Assembly (NCBI RefSeq): GCF_002263515.1
Contig: NZ_CP022752.1
Span: 1,116,001-1,180,000, forward strand
Length of the DNA stretch: 64,000 bases
Reading direction: 5' to 3'
DNA from: Actinopolyspora erythraea
GTDB lineage: Bacteria > Actinomycetota > Actinomycetes > Mycobacteriales > Pseudonocardiaceae
The notes beneath the pieces were generated by a model. It searched no databases. It was given only the letters and a program-made list of their open reading frames with translations, and was not told the DNA's origin. Numbering within the stretch: position 1 is the stretch's first letter; each line of letters begins with the position of its first letter. Positions 7,595 to 15,563 of this stretch are shown in pieces. A program made the position numbers and the translations under genes.

Positions 7595-9052
7595 ATGAGC
7601 ACCGCTCCCGACGGATCGCGTTCGGGGCGGCCCCCCGCGGTGGTGCTGACCGTGGTGGCGTTCGTCGGGTTCGTCACCACGCTGGACAACACCGTCGTCG
7701 CGGCCGCCGCACCGTCCATGGGACGTGATCTGGGGATCGAGCTCGCGGTGCTGCAGTGGGTGAGTATCGCCTACATGCTGCCCTACGCCGGGCTGGTGCT
7801 GGTGGCCGGAACCGTGCTGGACCGGCTCGGGGACCGGGCGCTGCTGGCGGGCTTCGGCCTGTTCGCGGCGGGAGCGGTGGTGTGCGGTGCGGCCGGGAGC
7901 GCCGTGCCGCTGTTGCTGGGGCGAACCGCCCAGGGAGTCGCGGCCGCCCTCATCGTGCCGGGAACGCTGCGGCTGCTGCGCACCGAACTTCCGCGGCGGC
8001 GGCGTGCCGCCGCCGCGGCCACCTGGACCGCTGCCCTGGCCGCCGCGCTGGCGCTCGGGCCGTGGCTGGGCGGGGTGGTCTCGCAGTACCTGCACTGGAG
8101 CTGGATCTTCTACGGCAATCTCCCCTTCGTGGTGCCGGCCGTGGTGCTGGTCGCGGTCGGCACCTCCGGTGGTGAGCGACCTTCCGCCGCGAAGCCGCGG
8201 GTTCCGGCCGCGCTGGCCGTTACCACCGGGCTGATGCTGCTGACCGCGGCGCTGGTGACCGCGTCGGAAACCGGGGCGGGGATGTCCTGGTCCGTCCCGC
8301 TGGGAGTGCTCGGTGCGCTGGCCCTGACCGGTTTCGCGCTCGGTGAGCGCCGAGCTCGCGAACCGCTGGTCCCCCCGAGGCTGCTGCGCGAGCGAGTGTT
8401 CCTCGGCGCCAACGTGCTGTTGCTGCTGTGGGGGCTGGGAATCAGCGGCGTCGTCTTCTTCACCCCGCTGGTGCACCAGGGCTACCTCGGTCTCGGGCCC
8501 GGTGCGGCAGGTTTCCCGCTGGTGCTGGTCGCGCTGGGGGTGATCATCGCGACACCCCTGGTGGGGCCCGCTGCGCGGAAGTTCGGAACGCACCGGGTCG
8601 TCGCCTGCGGCCTGGGGGTGGTCGCGCTGGGGCTGTTCGGACTGGCCGCGGTCAACCCCGTAGCCGCGGTCGCGCCCCGGGTGCCGGTGCTGCTGCTGGT
8701 CGGGCTGGGTTCGGCGTTCACCGCCCCCATCACCTCCCGGGCACTGGACGAGAGCGGGGAGGACGACGCGGGAACCGCTTCCGGGGTGTTGACGGCTGCG
8801 CGGGAACTGTCCAGTGCTTTCGGGGTGGCGGTGCTCGGTCTGGTCGTTTCCACCGTCCAGCAGTACCGGCTCGCCGCCGGTTCTCCCGAGTCCTCGGCCC
8901 TGGCTTCCGGTTACACCCACGCGGTCCTGTTCGCGGCCGTGTTGCAGGCGATCGCGGCGTTGCTCGCTTGGCCGTTGCTGCGGCCCGCTCCGTTGGAGGG
9001 AGCCGATGCCGCGACCGAACCGACGAGTCGAGTGAAGAATTCGAGGCGATGA
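7595..9052 (+). CDS. DHA2-type (14-TM) MFS drug/metabolite exporter
   Basis: A 485-residue membrane protein. TM1 contains LDNTVVAAAAPSMGRDL, the LD-x-TVVN-like DHA2 motif (motif D1). Motif A is seen as LDRLGDRALLAG, and motif C-like sequence in WTAALAAALALGPWLGG is followed by the typical W-S-W-I-F-Y-x-N-L-P loop. About 14 hydrophobic segments are visible. It probably exports a small molecule or drug with proton exchange. Only a weak ribosome site precedes the ATG, so the start is less sure than the family. The secreted esterase starts 4 nt after its stop, so the two are probably co-transcribed. Confidence 0.85.
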   Translation: MSTAPDGSRSGRPPAVVLTVVAFVGFVTTLDNTVVAAAAPSMGRDLGIELAVLQWVSIAYMLPYAGLVLVAGTVLDRLGDRALLAGFGLFAAGAVVCGAAGSAVPLLLGRTAQGVAAALIVPGTLRLLRTELPRRRRAAAAATWTAALAAALALGPWLGGVVSQYLHWSWIFYGNLPFVVPAVVLVAVGTSGGERPSAAKPRVPAALAVTTGLMLLTAALVTASETGAGMSWSVPLGVLGALALTGFALGERRAREPLVPPRLLRERVFLGANVLLLLWGLGISGVVFFTPLVHQGYLGLGPGAAGFPLVLVALGVIIATPLVGPAARKFGTHRVVACGLGVVALGLFGLAAVNPVAAVAPRVPVLLLVGLGSAFTAPITSRALDESGEDDAGTASGVLTAARELSSAFGVAVLGLVVSTVQQYRLAAGSPESSALASGYTHAVLFAAVLQAIAALLAWPLLRPAPLEGADAATEPTSRVKNSRR

Positions 9053-9056
9053 GCTC

Positions 9057-10133
9057 TTGTCGATACGAAGAACCGTCCGCGGCGGCGGACGCCTGCTCGC
9101 GGTGCTGCTGGTACTCGTGCTCGCGCAGCTCCCCGCGGCCACCCGCGCCGGAGTCGCGGTGCCTTCCGGGGATGCCGGACCCGATCCAGAGCTGTTCTCC
9201 GCCGAACCGCCGCTCTGGAGCGAGAGTGGTCACTTCGGCGGCGACGAGCCCGCCGACAACGGCGCGCGGATCGTGTCGCGCAGGTGGCTGGGGGAGCGAA
9301 CTCTGGACCTGGCGATCCAGTCCCCCTCGCTGGCCGATGTCGGGATGGTGCGCGTGCTGCTGCCGCGCGGCTGGCGGTCCCAGAAGTCACGGGACTGGCC
9401 GGTGCTCTACCTGCTGCACGGCTGCTGCGAACCGGCCGACTACCGGTCCTGGACCGAGTTCACCGACGTCCGGCGGTTCACCGCCGACAAACCCGTCATG
9501 GTGGTGATGCCCAGTGACGGTGCCGCCGGGATGTACAGCCAGTGGCGGAACTTCGGGTTGGCCACCGTCCCGGACTGGGAGACCTTCCACCTCACCGAGG
9601 TGCGCCAGATCCTGGAACGCAACTACCGCGCGGGGACCCGCAGAGCGGTCGCCGGGATCTCCATCGGTGGTTTCGGGGCGATGCACTACGCGTTCCGGCA
9701 TCCGGACATGTTCCGGGCGGCCGCCTCCTACAGCGGCATGCTCCACACCACGGGGCCGCTCGTGCCGGAGATCATCAAGGGCATCCTGATCCGCGAGGGG
9801 TACTACGACTGGCAGGCCCTCTGGGGGGACGAGCGGGTGAGTCGGGAGCTGTGGCGCTCTCACAACCCCTACAGCAACGTGGGGGCGCTGCGCGGCACCG
9901 AGCTCTACGTTTCCGCCGGGAACGGTGTCAGCGGTCCGCTGGATCCCGGACCGAAGTTCGACGCCCTCGAATCCGCCTCGCTGTACACCTCGAAGTTCTT
10001 CGTGCGCGCACTGCGGGAGGAGGGCATTCCCGTGACCACTCACTTCTACGGGCGGGGAACCCACAGCTGGCCGTACTGGCAGCGGGAACTGCACCGCTCC
10101 TGGTCGATGCTCACGCAGGACCTGTACCGCTGA
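9057..10133 (+). CDS. Secreted esterase, Ag85/esterase-D-like alpha/beta hydrolase
   Basis: A 358-residue protein with a signal peptide (basic MSIRRTVRGGGR then LLAVLLVLVLAQL, cleavage near ATRAG). The core shows LYLLHGCCEPADYRSW, AVAGISIGGFGAMHYAF (nucleophile Ser in GISIGG), and RGTHSWPYWQREL with the candidate catalytic His. This pattern matches the esterase D/antigen 85 superfamily; transfer of mycolate is not implied. The start is TTG, 4 nt after the pump stop; a GAGG lies about 13 nt before it, and the start gives a good signal peptide. It may hydrolyse or transfer acyl groups at the cell envelope. Confidence 0.83.
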   Translation: MSIRRTVRGGGRLLAVLLVLVLAQLPAATRAGVAVPSGDAGPDPELFSAEPPLWSESGHFGGDEPADNGARIVSRRWLGERTLDLAIQSPSLADVGMVRVLLPRGWRSQKSRDWPVLYLLHGCCEPADYRSWTEFTDVRRFTADKPVMVVMPSDGAAGMYSQWRNFGLATVPDWETFHLTEVRQILERNYRAGTRRAVAGISIGGFGAMHYAFRHPDMFRAAASYSGMLHTTGPLVPEIIKGILIREGYYDWQALWGDERVSRELWRSHNPYSNVGALRGTELYVSAGNGVSGPLDPGPKFDALESASLYTSKFFVRALREEGIPVTTHFYGRGTHSWPYWQRELHRSWSMLTQDLYR

Positions 10134-10186
10134 TCGGAGGGGCCACTGGTCGTGGACCGGGGGTGTCCGGCGTTTTCGCGGAGGGC

Positions 10187-10226
10187 GCCCTCGGCAGGAC
10201 TCGAACCTGCGACACCCGCCTCCGGA
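10187..10226. repeat. Attachment-site copy: 3' half of tRNA-Arg
   Basis: These 40 nt are identical to 12455-12494, the 3' half of the tRNA-Arg(CCG) gene from the anticodon loop to the acceptor end, in the same orientation. This is the displaced tRNA end expected when an integrase-driven element inserts in a tRNA. A 7-bp inverted repeat (CATTCCA 10230-10236, TGGAATG 10254-10260) just inside may be an integrase arm or core site. Confidence 0.85.
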
Positions 10227-10386
10227 AGTCATTCCAGGCGGTCCGCTTACTTGTGGAATGTGCTCCCATCGCTGGTGACCGGGTCGTGTGGTTGTGAACG
10301 GTTGTCATTGTCGATGATCGCTGATTGGTGTGCTGGTCACCAGCGTTCACTGAGTAGGGTCGTTGGGGATCCTGCATGATCACTCC

Positions 10387-10777
10387 ATGAGCTCCCTCGG
10401 ATTGGTGATTCTTGCCGTCGATGACTACGACGAGGCTGTTGCTATCCACACGGGCCGCCTTGGCTTTGTGCTGTGGGAGGACACCGTGCTCGGTGATGGC
10501 AAGCGCTGGGGCGTGGTTCAGCCGCGTCGGGTTAGGGAAACCGCGCTGCTCTTGTCCCGCGCCGCGACTTCTCATCAGCGGACACGGGTCGGTGATCAGA
10601 CCGGTGGACGCGCCGGCATGTTCTTGAGCACCGACGACTTCGACCATGATTACCGGAGGCTGACCGCAGCCGGAGTCATGTTCGAGACGGCTCCCCGACA
10701 CGAGCCCTGGGGAGACGGTCGCGGTCTTCCACGAACTCCGCGAAAACCGATGGGACTTGATCGAGTTGTGCCGGTGA
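10387..10777 (+). pseudogene. VOC (glyoxalase/bleomycin-resistance fold) gene with frameshift
   Basis: From ATG 10387 the frame reads MSSLGLVILAVDDYDEAV, then LGFVLWEDTVLGDGKRW and ARVGDQTGGR-like sequence, matching the short VOC-superfamily proteins that resemble glyoxalase I. After ...RHEPWG the frame goes out of register. In the +1-shifted frame from about 10715 the expected C-terminus follows (TVAVFHELRENRWDLIEL, then a TGA at 10775-10777). One extra G in the run at about 10709-10714 explains it. In the uncorrected frame translation goes on to 10812 with nonsense sequence. Either a real mutation in a decaying element or a base-call error. Confidence 0.75.
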
Positions 10778-10920
10778 GCTGGTCGTCCCGGGGGACTTGC
10801 TACTCGTGCTGACCCCTCGGGGCTTTCGTGCACAAGGTGACCGGCGATGTGTTGATATAAGGCTGTGGGGAGCGCGAAAAGAGGATGTGGCTCCCTGAGG
10901 TTCAGGGTACGGTTTCTGCC

Positions 10921-11574
10921 ATGTCTCGATCAGCCGAAGCCGAATCTCCTGTCACCGCGGAGGACCTCGACCAAGCTGTCCAATTTGCTGTTGCCGCTCT
11001 GCGAGAGGCGCCTCTCGAGGGATGGGACCAGAAGGCGGGCCCACTCGAGTGGACCTGCTGGGAGACCGTCGAGCACCTCAGCGATGACCTCTTCGCGTAC
11101 GCCGTTCAACTCGGTCCGAGGAATCCGCCCATGAGCGGTGAGGTGCCGTTTCTGTGGGAGAGCCAGCGGCCCGGTGGTCCGGAGAACGCCATCCACACCG
11201 ACCGGTCGGCGGGTCCCGATGGCTTGCTACAGGTGCTCGAGGCGTCGGGAGCACTGCTGGTTGCCATGGTGCGTACGACACCTCGCCACGTAATGGCTCA
11301 CCATGTGTTCGGCGCCTCGGATCCTGAGGGCTTCGCCGCCATGGGGACGGTTGAGACCGTGGTGCACATGCGAGATGTGGCGGAGGGGCTCGGCCTCACC
11401 TGGACTCCACCTGCCGATCTGTGCTCGCGAGTGCTTGAGCGCCTGTTCCCGGACGCCCCGGGGGACACAGATCCCTGGACCACTCTGTTGTGGGCCACCG
11501 GACGCGCCGAGCTGCCCGGACATGCTCGCCTGACTACGTGGCGCTGGGATGGGACACCCCGGTCACAGCGCTAG
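10921..11574 (+). CDS. DinB/mycothiol-dependent isomerase-fold protein
   Basis: A 217-residue protein. The N-terminal segment reads PLEWTCWETVEHLSDDLFAY, the helix with a metal-binding His typical of the DinB_2/MDMPI N-terminal domain, and a second candidate His is in TVVHMRDVAEGLGL. Such proteins are metal-binding four-helix bundles, some acting as mycothiol-dependent transferases or isomerases; the substrate here is unknown. ATG 10921 is the first start that gives the family N-terminus, though no clear ribosome site precedes it. It lies inside the decayed integrative element and appears intact. Confidence 0.75.
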   Translation: MSRSAEAESPVTAEDLDQAVQFAVAALREAPLEGWDQKAGPLEWTCWETVEHLSDDLFAYAVQLGPRNPPMSGEVPFLWESQRPGGPENAIHTDRSAGPDGLLQVLEASGALLVAMVRTTPRHVMAHHVFGASDPEGFAAMGTVETVVHMRDVAEGLGLTWTPPADLCSRVLERLFPDAPGDTDPWTTLLWATGRAELPGHARLTTWRWDGTPRSQR

Positions 11575-11893
11575 TCGCTCCCAGGTCGGGGCTGGGTCGA
11601 TGAGAGGACCGTGCTCGGTTCGCACTCGCTGTGCCCCCGGACCTCAAGTGGGTGAGGTGACCATCGACGCCTTGGGGCAAGGCTGTGGGCAACGCGGATC
11701 GCCCGCGATCACCGATGTCCACGGCCGCGGCAGTGATCGCCATGCTCAACGGCTCGCGGGGCTCCGCCTCGGCGATCGTCGGGAGGCGACCAACCTGCTT
11801 GGCTCCTCCGCCATCGGCGGCCCCTCCGTGGTGCCCGGTCGTCTGCCTTCCGCAGGGCGTCCGGCATGATCGAGCCCGCACACAGCGGGTGGG
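11575..11893. other. Degraded element DNA, no gene recognised
   Basis: This 319-nt stretch lies between the DinB-fold gene and the recognisable part of the recombinase. It should once have encoded the N-terminal (SAM-like/AP2-like) part of the integrase or a small excisionase, but I cannot align any frame to such a protein. Confidence 0.35.
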
Positions 11894-12429
11894 CAGCTCT
11901 CGTCGGTCAAGTACGCCGATGTGCAGCAGTGGGTGTCGGTCTTGGCCCGGTCGTGCTCGCCGGCGTCGGTGGTGAAGGTCCACCGGATGTTCTCACAGAT
12001 CTTGGCGTGGGCGGTGCGGGACGCTCGGTTGGCGTCGAATCCCGCTGCTGGCGTGTGATTGCCTCGACCGGCTGAGACGGATCACCGTTACCTCGATCAC
12101 TCGCGGGTGGCGAAGCTGGCGGACCGGTGCGGCTCCTACGGGCTCATCGTGCGGTTCCTGGCCTACACCGGCTTGCGGTGGGGTGAGCTGGCGGCGTCGA
12201 CGGTGGGTCGGGTGGTTTCCACCCGCACGAGTTGAGGCACACCGCGGCATCGTTGGCGATCGCCTCCGGCACTGACGTGAAACTCGTCCAACAGATGCTC
12301 GGGCACAAGACCGCCACGATGACGCTCGACCTCTACGGGCACCTGTTCCCGGATCGACTCAACGAGATCGCCGATCGGATGGATAAAGCAGCGTGTGCCC
12401 CGAATGTGCCCCACGAGGAATCTTCGTAG
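11894..12429 (+). pseudogene. Tyrosine recombinase (phage-type integrase) remnant
   Basis: Frame 1 from 11894 reads QLSSVKYADVQQWVSVL, then SVVKVHRMFSQILAWAVRD and ASNPAAGV, the core-binding domain of actinobacterial tyrosine integrases, and is stopped by TGA at 12056-12058. The same frame resumes with AYTGLRWGELAAS, which holds the first catalytic Arg. A deletion of roughly 100 codons plus a frame change then joins this to FHPHELRHTAASLAIASG, QQMLGHKTATMTLDLYGHLF (catalytic His, Arg, His and Tyr) from about 12214. The C-terminus ends at 12429, 25 nt before the tRNA. With an in-frame stop, an internal deletion and a missing N-terminus it cannot make an active enzyme. Confidence 0.85.
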
Positions 12430-12453
12430 GTGTGGCACATGGCTTGACCTGGG

Positions 12454-12526
12454 TGCCCTCGGCAGGACTCGAACCTGCGACACCCGCCTCCGGAGGGCGG
12501 TGCTCTATCCGCTGAGCTACGAGGGC
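12454..12526 (-). tRNA. tRNA-Arg (anticodon CCG)
   Basis: On the minus strand a full cloverleaf is readable: acceptor GCCCTCG/CGAGGGC with discriminator A, D-arm AGCTCAGCGGATAGAGC, anticodon stem CCGCC/GGCGG with loop CTCCGGA (anticodon CCG), and T-arm GCAGG-TTCGAGT-CCTGC. The CCA end is not encoded. Its 3' half is the attachment site of the relic element to its left, so the present 3' half may derive from that element. Confidence 0.96.
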
Positions 12527-12881
12527 TTTGCTGTTGAACCTCCCAAAGCCTAACCCATGCCGTGAGGGCTCCGTGCGTCGGGGGTGATCGATTCGGGGTG
12601 CCCCTTCCGCTTACCCCCGAACTCGGGCGTCGCGCGGGAGCCCTGAAACCGGTTCGTGCTGGTCGCCGGTGGGGCGAGGTGTCCCGCGACGAGCCGGGGT
12701 CCGGTCATGCGCGCTCCACCTCCGGGAGTGCTGCCCCTTCGGGGTGGGTACCTGTCGGGAGGTGTCGCGCGCCCCGCCGGTTTCCGTGAGAGACGTCACC
12801 GCTTCGGGTGGGGTTTGCTGTTGCGCCGACTTATGCATATGTCACTATGTGTCCGACGAAAGCGACTCGGGAGGTGAATCG
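12527..12881. promoter_or_regulatory. Upstream region of the metal transporter with an AT-rich site
   Basis: No gene is seen in these 355 nt. At about 12829-12848 there is a conspicuously AT-rich motif (CTTATGCATATGTCACTATG) in otherwise very GC-rich DNA. It sits 33 nt before the chosen start, where a -10 element or an ArsR/SmtB-type operator would be expected. No regulator gene is adjacent. Confidence 0.35.
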
Positions 12882-13802
12882 GTGGGACACGGTCACGGAC
12901 ACGGCGGGACCGGGGAAGCGGCCGCCAGTGCCTCGGGGCGTTACGTGCGCAGACTCGCGCTGTCCCTGCTGATCCTGCTGGCGTTTTTCGTCGTCGAGGT
13001 CGTCGTCGGTTTCCTGACCTCCTCGTTGGCCCTGCTATCCGACGCGGGCCACATGCTCACCGACGTGCTCGGCATCGGGATGGCCCTGGCCGCGATCACC
13101 GCCGCGCGGCGTACCTCCGGGTCCAGGAGCACCTTCGGGCTCTACCGGGTGGAGGTGCTGGCCGCGCTGGCCAACGCCGTTCTGCTGTTCGGCGTGGCGG
13201 GCTACATCCTCTACGAGGCGATCGGGCGGCTCGCGCGGCCTCCGGAGGTGCCGGGCGTGCCGATGATGCTCACCGCCGCGGCCGGGCTGGCGGCCAACCT
13301 CGTGGTCTTCGCCCTGTTGCGGCGCGGCGCCGACGAGAGCCTCAACGTGCGCGGTGCCTACCTGGAGGTGCTCGCCGACACCGTCGGTTCCGTCGGCGTG
13401 CTGCTCGGCGGTGTGCTCACCTGGGCTTTCGGGTGGGGGTTGGCGGACCCGATCGTGGCGGTGGCCGTGGGGCTGTTCGTGTTGCCCCGCACCTACAAGC
13501 TGGCGCGTCAGGCGTTGCGCATCCTGGTGCAGCAGGCCCCCGAAGGGGTGGACGTCGAACGGATGCACGGCGATCTCGCCGAGATCGAACCGGTCACCGA
13601 AGTGCACGACCTGCACGTGTGGACGTTGACCTCCGGCATGGAGGTGGCCTCGGCCCACCTCACCACCACCTCCGAGGCCGACCACTGCGAGGTGCTGGCC
13701 AGCGCCCAGCGACTGCTGTCCGAGCGCTACCACATCGAGCACGCCACGTTGCAGATCGAGCCGCGCGACCGCGCCACCGGCTGCCATTCTCTCAAATGGT
13801 GA
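12882..13802 (+). CDS. Cation diffusion facilitator metal exporter
   Basis: A 306-residue protein of the CDF/CzcD family. A His-rich N-terminus (VGHGHGHGG) is followed by six membrane segments and a cytoplasmic C-terminal domain ending near residue 300. The TM2 metal site is intact (LLSDAGHMLTD). In TM5 the sequence is YLEVLADTVGSVG, with Glu where ZitB-type zinc transporters carry His, so metal selectivity may differ (zinc, cobalt or related ions). The C-terminal domain has VHDLHVWTLTSG and HIEHATLQIE, typical of the ferredoxin-like dimer domain. GTG 12882 is chosen for the GGGAGGTGA site; an alternative GTG at 12849 would add 11 residues. Confidence 0.9.
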   Translation: MGHGHGHGGTGEAAASASGRYVRRLALSLLILLAFFVVEVVVGFLTSSLALLSDAGHMLTDVLGIGMALAAITAARRTSGSRSTFGLYRVEVLAALANAVLLFGVAGYILYEAIGRLARPPEVPGVPMMLTAAAGLAANLVVFALLRRGADESLNVRGAYLEVLADTVGSVGVLLGGVLTWAFGWGLADPIVAVAVGLFVLPRTYKLARQALRILVQQAPEGVDVERMHGDLAEIEPVTEVHDLHVWTLTSGMEVASAHLTTTSEADHCEVLASAQRLLSERYHIEHATLQIEPRDRATGCHSLKW

Positions 13803-13848
13803 GACGAACTCCGCTGTCCGCGTGTCGGGAACCGGCTTCCCCGCCACC

Positions 13849-13889
13849 CGCTGGTTAACCAGCGACATTGCTTTCTTAGACTTCATCAG
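13849..13889 (+). promoter_or_regulatory. Probable argS promoter with a 16-bp palindrome over the -35
   Basis: TTAACC (13855-13860) and TAGACT (13877-13882) are spaced by 16 nt. The GTG start of argS begins 8 nt after the -10 box, so the transcript would be leaderless; there is no ribosome site. The -35 box is embedded in a perfect palindrome CGCTGGTTAACCAGCG (13849-13864), a candidate operator. Confidence 0.45.
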
Positions 13890-15554
13890 GTGACACCAGC
13901 CGCGCTTGCCGAACTCGTCCGAACAACCGCTGTCGACGTGCTGTCCGCCCGAGGGGTGGACACCTCGGTGCTGCCGGAGAAGGTCACGGTCGAGCGTCCC
14001 CGCAACCCCGAGCACGGCGACTACGCGACCAACCTGGCCATGCAGGTCGCCAAACCGGCCGGGCTCAACCCGCGGGAACTGGCGGGCTGGCTCGCCGAGT
14101 CGCTCTCGCAGCGCGACGAGATCACCTCGGCCGAGGTCGCCGGGCCGGGCTTCCTCAACCTCCGGCTCGCCGCCGACGCGCAGGCCGCCATCGTGCGCGA
14201 CGTGCTGACCAGGGGTGCCGCCTTCGGCGCGGGGGACCTCTACCGCGAGCTGCGAGTGAACCTGGAGTTCGTCTCGGCCAACCCCACCGGCCCCATCCAC
14301 CTGGGGGGGAGTCGCTGGGCCGCCGTTGGTGACGCGCTCGGACGCGTGCTCACCGCGCAGGGAGCCGAGGTCACCAGGGAGTACTACTTCAACGACGCGG
14401 GCGCGCAGATCGACCGGTTCGTGCGCTCGCTGGTCGCCAGCGCGCGGGGCGAGGAGATCCCGGAGGACGGCTACGGCGGGGAGTACGTCGCCGAGATCGC
14501 CTCGGAGGTCGTGCGCAGCCAGTCGGACGACGTGCTGGCGCTGCCCCCCGAGGAGCGCGACGAGGTGTTCCGCCGTGTGGGGGTCGGACTCATGTTCGAC
14601 GAGATCAAGCGGAGCCTGCACGAGTTCGGCACCGACTTCGACGTCTTCTTCCACGAGGACTCGCTGCACAACTCCGGTGCCGTCGCCGAGTGCGTGCAGC
14701 GGCTCAAGGACTCCGGAAACCTCTACCACGCCGAGGGCGCCTGGTGGCTGCGTTCCACCGAGTTCGGCGACGACAAGGACAGGGTCGTCATCAAGAGCGA
14801 CGGCGCCCCCGCCTACATCGCGGGTGACATCGCCTACCTGCGGGACAAGAGCGAGCGCGGGTTCCAGCTGTGCCTGTACATGCTCGGCGCCGACCACCAC
14901 GGTTACGTCTCGCGGTTGAAGGCGGCCGCGGCGGCGATGGGCCAGGACCCGGAGTCGGTGGAGGTCCTCATCGGCCAGCTGGTCAACCTGGTCCGCGACG
15001 GCGAACCGGTGCGGATGAGCAAGCGGGCGGGCACCGTCGTCACGCTGGAGGACCTGGTGGAGGCCGTCGGCGTGGACGCGGCGCGCTACTCCCTGATCCG
15101 CTCCTCGGTCGACTCGGCCGTCGACATCGACCTCGACCTCATCAGCAGGCACACCAACGAGAACCCGGTCTTCTACGTGCAGTACGCGCACGCCAGGCTG
15201 TCCTCGTTGCAGCGCAACGCGCTTTCACTGGGGATCGACAGGGGAGACGTGGCGGGCGCTGACCTGTCGCTGCTCACGCACGACAGGGAGGGGGACCTGA
15301 TCCGGACGCTCGGTGAGTTCCCCAGGGTGGTGCGCTCGGCCGCCGAACTGCGCGAACCGCACCGGGTGGCGCGGTACCTGGAGGACCTCGCCAGCGCGTA
15401 CCACCGCTTCTACGACGCCTGCAGGGTCCTCCAGCCGGGGGACGACCAGCCCGGGCCGTTGACCGTCGCCCGGCTGCACCTCTGCGAAGCGGCCCGGCAG
15501 GTGCTGGCGAACGGTCTGAGCCTGCTCGGAGTCAGTGCTCCCGAACAGATGTAG
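13890..15554 (+). CDS. argS: Arginyl-tRNA synthetase
   Basis: A 554-residue class I aminoacyl-tRNA synthetase that charges tRNA-Arg in the cytoplasm. Residues ~1-95 form the ArgRS-specific N-terminal (Add-1) domain. The HIGH-type signature appears as [15 protein letters not shown], the KMSKS-type loop as [16 protein letters not shown], and the DALR anticodon-binding domain ends [14 protein letters not shown]. Length is usual for the family. Start GTG lacks a ribosome site but lies right after a -10 box, suggesting leaderless translation. First gene of the conserved argS-lysA-hom-thrC-thrB run; lysA begins 10 nt downstream. Confidence 0.97.
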   Translation: MTPAALAELVRTTAVDVLSARGVDTSVLPEKVTVERPRNPEHGDYATNLAMQVAKPAGLNPRELAGWLAESLSQRDEITSAEVAGPGFLNLRLAADAQAAIVRDVLTRGAAFGAGDLYRELRVNLEFVSANPTGPIHLGGSRWAAVGDALGRVLTAQGAEVTREYYFNDAGAQIDRFVRSLVASARGEEIPEDGYGGEYVAEIASEVVRSQSDDVLALPPEERDEVFRRVGVGLMFDEIKRSLHEFGTDFDVFFHEDSLHNSGAVAECVQRLKDSGNLYHAEGAWWLRSTEFGDDKDRVVIKSDGAPAYIAGDIAYLRDKSERGFQLCLYMLGADHHGYVSRLKAAAAAMGQDPESVEVLIGQLVNLVRDGEPVRMSKRAGTVVTLEDLVEAVGVDAARYSLIRSSVDSAVDIDLDLISRHTNENPVFYVQYAHARLSSLQRNALSLGIDRGDVAGADLSLLTHDREGDLIRTLGEFPRVVRSAAELREPHRVARYLEDLASAYHRFYDACRVLQPGDDQPGPLTVARLHLCEAARQVLANGLSLLGVSAPEQM

Positions 15555-15563
15555 AGGAGGCGC

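Larger units (their letters stand above)
10187..12494. mobile_element. Decayed integrative element in tRNA-Arg(CCG)
   Basis: The region is bounded by 40-bp direct repeats of the tRNA-Arg 3' half (10187-10226 and 12455-12494). A broken tyrosine recombinase lies directly next to the intact tRNA, as in actinobacterial integrative elements of the pSAM2 kind and in tRNA-targeted phages. Replication, transfer and excisionase genes are not visible, and the enclosed DNA looks less GC-rich than its flanks. The remaining content is a frameshifted VOC gene and a DinB-fold gene. Size (2.3 kb) and multiple lesions indicate a relic. Confidence 0.75.

Noticed and set aside
6587..9142. Minus-strand open frame of 851 codons opposite the MFS pump
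   Set aside because: Low-complexity Gln/Arg/Gly/His sequence with no domain, overlapping the clear DHA2 transporter and running into the lipase in another frame.
11534..11983. 149-codon minus-strand frame in the relic element
   Set aside because: It overlaps the DinB-fold 3' end and the integrase remnant in antisense, and the plus-strand integrase motifs are convincing.
13035..15191. Minus-strand open frame of 718 codons opposite the CDF gene and argS
   Set aside because: Antisense artefact; argS on the plus strand carries all family motifs.
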